From Sphingobacteriales bacterium (GTDB lineage Bacteria; Bacteroidota; Bacteroidia; Sphingobacteriales; Sphingobacteriaceae): a stretch of 11,127 nucleotides of DNA. Below, one piece after another: positions 6,574 to 11,127 of the stretch. The notes beneath the pieces were generated by a model, which searched no databases, was not told the DNA's origin, and saw only the letters and a list, made by a program, of their open reading frames with translations. Each line of letters starts with the position of its first letter. The stretch's first letter is position 1. The stretch is from contig CANJWU010000022.1 in the NCBI GenBank assembly GCA_947478655.1, positions 1-11,127 on the forward strand. The letters run 5' to 3'. The translations under genes and the position numbers were made by a program.

Positions 6574-7569
6574 ATGAAACTAGTATCATATCAAACAGAA
6601 GGCGTTGCGCAATTAGGCGTTTTTATAAAAGGCCATATATATAATTTACATTCATGCGATAAATTAATTCCGCATACCATGAGCGAATTTTTAGCTGGCG
6701 GTGTAGAATTAATGGATAGAGCAAAAGTAATAAATGAAAAAATTATAACTGGCCAATTAGCTGCTAAAGAAGAAGTATTTTTTGAATTACTTGCACCAGT
6801 TCCCAATCCAACTTCTTGCAGAGATGGTTATGCATTTCGTCAACATGTGGCTGCAGCTCGCAGAAACAGAGGTGTTCCCATGATTCCCGAATTTGATCAA
6901 TATCCAATTTTTTATTTTACTAACCACAATGCCATTCAAGGTCCTGGCGAAATAGTTTGTATGCCAGATCATTTTCAAAAATTAGATTTTGAGTTAGAAA
7001 TTGCCATCGTAATTGGTAAAAAAGGTAGAAATATTTTAGCAAAAGAAGCAGACGAATATATCGCTGGATTTATGATCATGAACGACATGAGTGCAAGAAC
7101 TTTACAAATGGAAGAAATGCTATTGAATTTGGGACCTGCTAAGGGTAAAGATTTTTCAACAGTTATTGGTCCATGGTTGGTTACACCAGATGAATTAGCG
7201 CAACACCTTGTTCCTGCTAAAGCAGGACATGTTGGAAACAATTATAATTTAAGTATGAAATGCTGGGTGAATGGACAAGAAGTTTCGCAAGGTAATGTAG
7301 CCGATATGGATTGGACCTTTGCAGAAATTATTGAGCGTTGTGCTTATGGTGTAGATATTTTACCTGGCGATGTAATTGGTTCGGGAACAGTGGGTACAGG
7401 TTGCTTTTTAGAATTAAATGGCACCAAATTATTAAACGACCCTAATGCCCAAACACAATGGTTACAAGATGGAGACGTAGTAGAAATGGAAATTGCGGGC
7501 TTAGGTATATTAAGCAATACCATCAGAAAAGCAGCTAGCGATTTTTCTATTTTAAAATTGAAAAAATAA
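6574..7569 (+). CDS. fahA: Fumarylacetoacetase (FAH family), last step of tyrosine degradation
   Basis: The enzyme hydrolyses fumarylacetoacetate to fumarate and acetoacetate. The 331-residue protein has a small N-terminal domain (about 1-75) followed by the FAH catalytic fold. RDGYAFRQH (83-91) aligns with the human FAH segment DFYSSRQH, giving metal ligand Asp84 and catalytic His91 with the same seven-residue spacing as human Asp126 and His133. LDFELEIAIVIGKKG (137-151) supplies Glu140 and Glu142, and MNDMSAR (169-175) supplies Asp171, completing the divalent-metal site. GPAKGKDFSTVIGPWLV (187-203) is the usual lysine-containing substrate loop. It is shorter than eukaryotic FAH (about 420) but keeps its Asp/His pair, and this favours genuine fumarylacetoacetase over other FAH-superfamily hydrolases. 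It diverges from hmgA and is followed 4 bp later by a flavin-reductase-like gene. Confidence 0.92.
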   Translation: MKLVSYQTEGVAQLGVFIKGHIYNLHSCDKLIPHTMSEFLAGGVELMDRAKVINEKIITGQLAAKEEVFFELLAPVPNPTSCRDGYAFRQHVAAARRNRGVPMIPEFDQYPIFYFTNHNAIQGPGEIVCMPDHFQKLDFELEIAIVIGKKGRNILAKEADEYIAGFMIMNDMSARTLQMEEMLLNLGPAKGKDFSTVIGPWLVTPDELAQHLVPAKAGHVGNNYNLSMKCWVNGQEVSQGNVADMDWTFAEIIERCAYGVDILPGDVIGSGTVGTGCFLELNGTKLLNDPNAQTQWLQDGDVVEMEIAGLGILSNTIRKAASDFSILKLKK

Positions 7570-7573
7570 GCCC

Positions 7574-8428
7574 ATGATCTCTCATTTATTAGCAGATTTA
7601 AGTACAACACAAACGCAGATGATTCTGCAAAATGCAATAGCGCCAAGGCCTATAGCCTTTGTGAGTACGATTGATGAAGCAGGAAATATTAATTTAAGTC
7701 CATTTTCTTTTTTCAATATGTTTAGTGCAAATCCGCCGATTGTTATTTTTTCTCCAGCCAAAAGAGTGCGCGATAATACTTCAAAACATACTTTAGAAAA
7801 TGTATTAGCCATTAAAGAATGCGTCATCAATATGGTGAATTATGATATGGTTCAACAAATGTCTTTGGCCAGTACCGATTACCCTAAAGGCGTGAACGAA
7901 TTTACCAAAGCGGGTTTTACGGCATTGGCTTCGGATTTAGTGAAACCGCCAAGGGTAAAAGAATCGCCTGTGCAAATGGAATGCAAAGTAAGAGAAGTTA
8001 TTGCTTTAGGTGATGCGCCAGGTGCAGGAAACTTAGTGATTGCAGAAATTTTAAAAATTCATATTGCCGAAAATATTTTAGACGCGGAAGGTAAAATTGA
8101 TCCGATTAAAATGGAACAAGTGGCGCGTTTGGGTGGAGATTGGTATTCGAAGATTACACCAGACAGTTTATTTAAAGTCGCAAAGCCTTTAACCACAATG
8201 GGTGTAGGGGTTGATGCAATTCCTGAAATTTTCAGAAATGCAAATTTTTTAACAGGCAATCAATTAGGAAAATTAGGAAATGTAGAGCAAGTGCCTACAC
8301 TTTCAACACAAGAAATTCAATCATTACAAATAAAAGATACTGCAAATTTACAGCAACAAATTAGTCAATTAACAGACAACAATGATTTGATCAATGCCTG
8401 GAAATTAATGGTAGCCAATAAAAATTAA
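7574..8428 (+). CDS. Flavin reductase-like FMN-binding split-barrel protein, role unknown
   Basis: The N-terminal 200 residues match the flavin reductase-like (split beta-barrel FMN-binding) family. APRPIAFVSTIDEAGNINLSPFSFFNMFSANPP (23-55) is the flavin-binding part, and FSPAKRVRDNTSKHTLENV (59-77) follows. GDAPGAGNLVIAEILKIHI (146-164) is the later barrel strand that often contacts flavin. The remaining residues (about 205-284) form a C-terminal extension with VGVDAIPEIFRNANFLTGNQLGKL and a Gln-rich helical tail. I do not recognise a specific function for this tail. The start is 4 bp after the fahA stop, so the two are almost certainly one transcript. Members of this family may reduce flavin for a partner oxygenase or be electron-transfer flavoproteins. 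None of the dioxygenases here needs flavin, so the link to tyrosine breakdown is by position only. Confidence 0.85.
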   Translation: MISHLLADLSTTQTQMILQNAIAPRPIAFVSTIDEAGNINLSPFSFFNMFSANPPIVIFSPAKRVRDNTSKHTLENVLAIKECVINMVNYDMVQQMSLASTDYPKGVNEFTKAGFTALASDLVKPPRVKESPVQMECKVREVIALGDAPGAGNLVIAEILKIHIAENILDAEGKIDPIKMEQVARLGGDWYSKITPDSLFKVAKPLTTMGVGVDAIPEIFRNANFLTGNQLGKLGNVEQVPTLSTQEIQSLQIKDTANLQQQISQLTDNNDLINAWKLMVANKN

Positions 8429-9135
8429 ACGGTAGTTAGCGCAACAGGAATTATTTTTCCATTGATTAATTTGCCCGCATGCAAGGCAAAATCTGCAATG
8501 TATTTTCCCATTTCAAAAGCCATTGCTCCGGCATTAGTACCAGGCATAGCTATTTCCAACATATCGGTTTGAACAGAACCCAAAGCAAGTGCATTTACAT
8601 GAATACCTTGTTCTTTCAGCTCAAGGGCTAAACTCTCTGTAATACTATGTAGCGCAGATTTGCTGGCGCCATAAGAACTCAGTCCAGCAAACTTTTCGGA
8701 ACCTTGAAAGCCACTCATGCTGCCTATATTAAGGATATGCGCATCTTTTTCCATCAAAGGCACCATGGCTTGAATCATTTTAACATGACCTAACACATTG
8801 GATTCAAACATGGCGTACCAATCTTCGGCACTTTGCTGCATAAAAGGTTTATTAATTAAGGTGCCGGCATTATTGATTAAGATATTTATTTTACCAACTT
8901 TTTGTGTTAAAAAGGGAATCAATCCTTGCTCGTAATCACCACTAAAAATATCAAATTGTACAGGTAAAATTTCTGCTGCCGGATTTAGTTGTTTGGCAAT
9001 GGTGTGTAATCTTTTGAGGTTTTCTAAAGAGCGACCAATGGCAATAATCGTATTGTTTTCGTCTTTAGCTAATTCGAGCGCTGTTTCAAATCCAATACCA
9101 TTGCTGGCTCCAGTTAGGATGATATTTTTTTTCAT
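8425..9135 (-). CDS. Classical short-chain dehydrogenase/reductase, substrate unknown
   Basis: This 236-residue protein is a classical Rossmann-fold SDR. The cofactor loop is TGASNGIG (8-15), and the Gly34-Arg35 at the end of the second strand (IAIGRS) favours NADP(H). NNAG is at 88-91. The catalytic set is Asn113 (ESNVLG), Ser139 (NIGSMSG), Tyr155 and Lys159 (YGASK). The segment ALALGSVQTDML (182-193) takes the usual PGxxxT position but lacks the Pro-Gly. There is no signal or membrane segment, so it should be cytosolic. It starts 9 bp after the paaE stop in the same direction and is probably co-transcribed with it. A role on a hydroxyacyl-CoA of phenylacetate breakdown is conceivable, but its sequence does not resemble PaaH, which belongs to another family. 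Its stop codon overlaps the convergent stop of the flavin-reductase-like gene. Confidence 0.9.
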   Translation of the reverse strand: MKKNIILTGASNGIGFETALELAKDENNTIIAIGRSLENLKRLHTIAKQLNPAAEILPVQFDIFSGDYEQGLIPFLTQKVGKINILINNAGTLINKPFMQQSAEDWYAMFESNVLGHVKMIQAMVPLMEKDAHILNIGSMSGFQGSEKFAGLSSYGASKSALHSITESLALELKEQGIHVNALALGSVQTDMLEIAMPGTNAGAMAFEMGKYIADFALHAGKLINGKIIPVALTTV

Positions 9136-9144
9136 CTTGATTTT

Positions 9145-10218
9145 TTAAACATCATAATCAATCACCACTTTTTCGGTAATTGGATGTGATTGGCAAGTTA
9201 AAATATAACCATCTGCTACTTCCTCTTCTGTTAATGCAAAGTTAGCATCCATGATTACTTTACCTTCTAATATCTTTGCTCTACAAGTGCAGCATACCGC
9301 GCCTTTGCAAGCAAATGGCACATCTAAATCTGCTTCAATTGCCGCATCTAAAATGGTATTACCATTGCTATTTAAATCTACTGTTGTTTCGTTTCCATCT
9401 AAAATGATGGTCACTTTCGCAGTTATATTTGAATTGTTTTCTTCTGCTGCAATGGCATTATTTACAGCTTCTAATACAGCTGTAAAATATTCTAAATGAA
9501 TTTTATTTTTTTGAATATGGAGAGATAATAATGTTTCTTCTACATTTTTCATCATGGGAGCTGGACCACAAATAAAATACTCATTATCCTGATTTAACCC
9601 AACGTAGTTTTCGATAAGTGCAGCAACTTTTTCTGTAGTCATAATTCCTTGATGTAATATTGGAATTGTGGCAAGGGGTTGATCTAAAACTGAGATTACT
9701 TTTAATTGTGGATGTTGTGCTGCTAAGTTATCGAGCCCCTCTTGAAAGATGCTTGCAGCCTCGGTTTGGTTGGCATAAAACAAAGTGATATTACTATTGG
9801 GTTCTTGTTTTAAAACCGTTTTGATGATAGAATACATTGGTGTAATACCACTACCACCTGCAAAAAGCACAAAGTTTCTTTTTTTATCTGCAGCTAATTC
9901 ACAATAGAAGCTTCCCATTGGGGTCATCACTTCTATTTGGTCGCCAACTTTTGCTATATCATTTAGATAAGTAGAGCCTTTACCTTGATAAACTTTTTTA
10001 GCAGCAATTCTTAATTCGGTATCTGCAACTGGGCTACTGCACAAAGAATAGGAGCGTCTAATTTCTTCCCCATCAACTGTTAATTTTAAGGTCACATATT
10101 GACCCTGTTTATAGGTATATTCTTGCTGTAAAGCTGCTGGAATTTGGAATGAAATGCTGACACAATCGGCTGTTTCTTTGCGAATATCATTGATTGTGAG
10201 TGTGTGGAATTTTGCCAT
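9145..10218 (-). CDS. paaE: Phenylacetyl-CoA epoxidase reductase subunit PaaE
   Basis: PaaE passes electrons from NADPH through FAD and a 2Fe-2S cluster to the PaaABCD epoxidase that activates phenylacetyl-CoA. I start at the ATG at 10218 (357 residues, [12 protein letters not shown]), which lines up with the E. coli start MTTFHSLTV. The in-frame ATG 48 bp upstream would place the start above the likely -7 box. With this numbering, RRSYS (54-58) binds [16 protein letters not shown] (120-132) and FICGPAPMM (215-223) bind NADPH, and [13 protein letters not shown] (303-315) gives cluster ligands Cys304, Cys309 and Cys312. Cys342 in ILTCQSHP is the fourth ligand. The domain order is FAD-NAD-ferredoxin, as in other PaaE proteins. 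It diverges from paaA, whereas in E. coli paaE lies at the end of a paaABCDE run. An SDR follows by 9 bp. Confidence 0.95.
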   Translation of the reverse strand: MAKFHTLTINDIRKETADCVSISFQIPAALQQEYTYKQGQYVTLKLTVDGEEIRRSYSLCSSPVADTELRIAAKKVYQGKGSTYLNDIAKVGDQIEVMTPMGSFYCELAADKKRNFVLFAGGSGITPMYSIIKTVLKQEPNSNITLFYANQTEAASIFQEGLDNLAAQHPQLKVISVLDQPLATIPILHQGIMTTEKVAALIENYVGLNQDNEYFICGPAPMMKNVEETLLSLHIQKNKIHLEYFTAVLEAVNNAIAAEENNSNITAKVTIILDGNETTVDLNSNGNTILDAAIEADLDVPFACKGAVCCTCRAKILEGKVIMDANFALTEEEVADGYILTCQSHPITEKVVIDYDV

Positions 10219-10236
10219 TTGGATTAATTTGCCGCT

Positions 10237-10267
10237 AAAATATAAATAAGATCCCTTATTGAACAAT
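10237..10267 (-). promoter_or_regulatory. Putative paaE promoter
   Basis: On the minus strand, ATTG (10267-10264) and TATATTTT (10244-10237) are 19 nt apart, each one mismatch from the TTTG and TAnnTTTG elements. A start near 10230 would leave a leader of about 12 nt before the ATG at 10218. This supports 10218 rather than 10266 as the paaE start. Confidence 0.45.
10245..10260. promoter_or_regulatory. Candidate operator: 6-4-6 inverted repeat in the paaE promoter spacer
   Basis: AATAAG (10245-10250) and CTTATT (10255-10260) are perfect inverted arms around ATCC. The repeat sits exactly between the proposed -33 and -7 elements of paaE, where a bound repressor would block polymerase. It lies about 50-65 bp upstream of the paaA -33 element. 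Known phenylacetate regulators such as PaaR (TetR family) and PaaX bind palindromes near paa promoters. Which regulator would bind here is unknown, as none is encoded in the window. Confidence 0.4.
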
Positions 10268-10309
10268 TTATCCTGTTTTTTGTTTGCTTTTTACGACCGA
10301 AAAGGATGC

Positions 10310-10337
10310 TTTGATTACCCAAAAAATGTTAAATTTG
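10310..10337 (+). promoter_or_regulatory. Putative paaA promoter
   Basis: TAAATTTG (10330-10337) fits the Bacteroidota -7 element exactly. TTTG (10310-10313) lies 16 nt upstream, a little closer than the usual spacing. The predicted start near 10344 leaves about 12 nt before the paaA ATG, much like the opposing paaE promoter. Confidence 0.5.
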
Positions 10338-10355
10338 TATAGTAAAACAGATTCT

Positions 10356-11127
10356 ATGAATAGCTTAAAATTAGATGAAAATCAATTAATCGAAAATTTC
10401 GAGGCAAAACTTGCCAAAAATGAAATGATTGAACCAAAAGATTGGATGCCAGCTCAATACCGTAAACATTTAATCCGCCAAATTTCTCAACATGCTCATT
10501 CCGAAATTATAGGAATGCAACCAGAAGGAAACTGGATTACGCGTGCACCAAGCATGCGTCGAAAAATGGTTTTGTTGGCAAAAGTTCAAGACGAAGCAGG
10601 GCATGGATTATATTTATATTCTGCAGCAGAATCGATGGGAATTAGTAGAGAAGAAATGCTCGAACAATTACATACTGGAGAGGCAAAATATTCAAGTATT
10701 TTTAATTACCCAACATTGACTTGGGCAGATATGGGCGCAATAGGATGGTTAGTGGACGGCGCTGCTATTATGAATCAAGTGATGTTGCAAAGAACTTCAT
10801 ATGGTCCTTATGCAAGAGCCATGGTTAGGATTTGCAAAGAAGAAAGTTTTCATCAAAGACAAGGTTATGAAATAATGAATGTGCTTGCTTCAGGTTCTCC
10901 GGAGCAAAAAGAAATGGCGCAAGATGCACTCAACAGATGGTGGTGGCCTTCACTCATGATGTTTGGCCCACGCGACGAAGAGTCTCCTAATTCTGCACAA
11001 GCTATCAAATGGAAAATAAAAAGAGAAACCAACGATCAATTGCGTCAACGATTTGTAAACCAAACCGTGTCGCAAGTAGAGAAAATTGGATTAGTAGTTC
11101 CAGATAAAGCAATCAAATGGAATGAAG
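10356..11127 (+). CDS. paaA: Phenylacetyl-CoA epoxidase catalytic subunit PaaA (cut at right edge)
   Basis: PaaA is the ferritin-like diiron subunit that adds one oxygen atom to the ring of phenylacetyl-CoA, the committed step of aerobic phenylacetate breakdown. Reading from the ATG gives 257 complete codons and no stop. The family is usually about 310-330 residues, so perhaps a fifth is missing. The four-helix iron site is clear: Glu50 in [16 protein letters not shown], Glu80 and His83 in [16 protein letters not shown], Asp126 (WADMG) or Asp134 (LVDGAA) in the next helix, and Glu163 and His166 in [29 protein letters not shown] (195-213) is characteristic of PaaA. It diverges from paaE, and paaB, paaC and paaD are expected just beyond the window. 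The GTG/TTG alternatives were not needed because the ATG lies at the right distance from the promoter. Confidence 0.97.
   Translation, partial: MNSLKLDENQLIENFEAKLAKNEMIEPKDWMPAQYRKHLIRQISQHAHSEIIGMQPEGNWITRAPSMRRKMVLLAKVQDEAGHGLYLYSAAESMGISREEMLEQLHTGEAKYSSIFNYPTLTWADMGAIGWLVDGAAIMNQVMLQRTSYGPYARAMVRICKEESFHQRQGYEIMNVLASGSPEQKEMAQDALNRWWWPSLMMFGPRDEESPNSAQAIKWKIKRETNDQLRQRFVNQTVSQVEKIGLVVPDKAIKWNE

Noticed and set aside
6360..6575. A 71-codon open frame on the minus strand in the hmgA-fahA gap (MSYRLIIFKSIKK...)
   Set aside because: Its start codon overlaps the fahA ATG, so its ribosome site would lie inside fahA. It occupies the shared promoter region, has no recognisable domain, and its basic, Lys/Ile-rich composition is what AT-rich noncoding DNA gives.
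7344..7646. A 100-codon minus-strand open frame spanning the end of fahA and the start of the flavin-reductase-like gene
   Set aside because: Both plus-strand genes are intact and conserved here; the frame is a composition shadow across the 4-bp junction.
10219..10266. A 16-codon N-terminal extension of PaaE from the ATG at 10266
   Set aside because: The extension has no counterpart in PaaE, the ATG at 10218 aligns with the known start, and the extension would overlap the proposed promoter and inverted repeat.
1..11127. CRISPR arrays, tRNA genes, insertion sequences, phage or defence genes
   Set aside because: No repeated spacers, cloverleaf candidates, transposase motifs or terminal repeats were seen; nearly the whole window is filled by housekeeping and catabolic genes.

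Overview
The window is an AT-rich chromosomal segment from a member of the Bacteroidota, probably Chitinophagia/Chitinophagaceae. The phylum call rests on the order purH-mreB-mreC, the short cupin-type homogentisate dioxygenase, the look of the proteins, and several intergenic TAnnTTTG boxes that match the Bacteroidota -7 promoter element. The family-level placement is an inference. No tRNA, rRNA, CRISPR array, insertion sequence, phage gene or integration site was seen.

Left part (1-3869, all minus strand): transcription reads purN (glycinamide ribonucleotide formyltransferase), purH (last two steps of IMP synthesis), mreB (actin-like cell-shape protein), then mreC, which is cut by the left edge. 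A Bacteroidota-type promoter can be proposed in front of purN and another in the purN-purH gap. A strong hairpin at 3927-3961 separates this group from the next.

Middle part (3964-8428): a tyrosine/phenylalanine catabolism locus built around a 276-bp divergent intergenic region. To the left run hmgA (homogentisate 1,2-dioxygenase) and hppD (4-hydroxyphenylpyruvate dioxygenase). To the right run fahA (fumarylacetoacetase) and, 4 bp behind it, a flavin-reductase-like FMN protein of unknown role. Together they convert 4-hydroxyphenylpyruvate through homogentisate and maleyl-/fumarylacetoacetate to fumarate and acetoacetate. The maleylacetoacetate isomerase step has no gene here.

Right part (8425-11127): a phenylacetate degradation locus, also divergent. 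To the right starts paaA, the diiron subunit of phenylacetyl-CoA epoxidase, cut by the right edge. To the left run paaE, the FAD/2Fe-2S reductase of the same enzyme, and a short-chain dehydrogenase. The paaE promoter spacer carries a perfect 6-4-6 inverted repeat that is a good operator candidate. Two aromatic-acid pathways thus lie side by side, joined at convergent stop codons that share a TTAA.

I found no clearly novel multi-gene system. The points most worth following are the divergent paaE/paaA control region, the two accessory enzymes of unknown role (flavin-reductase-like protein and SDR), and the compact homogentisate dioxygenase.
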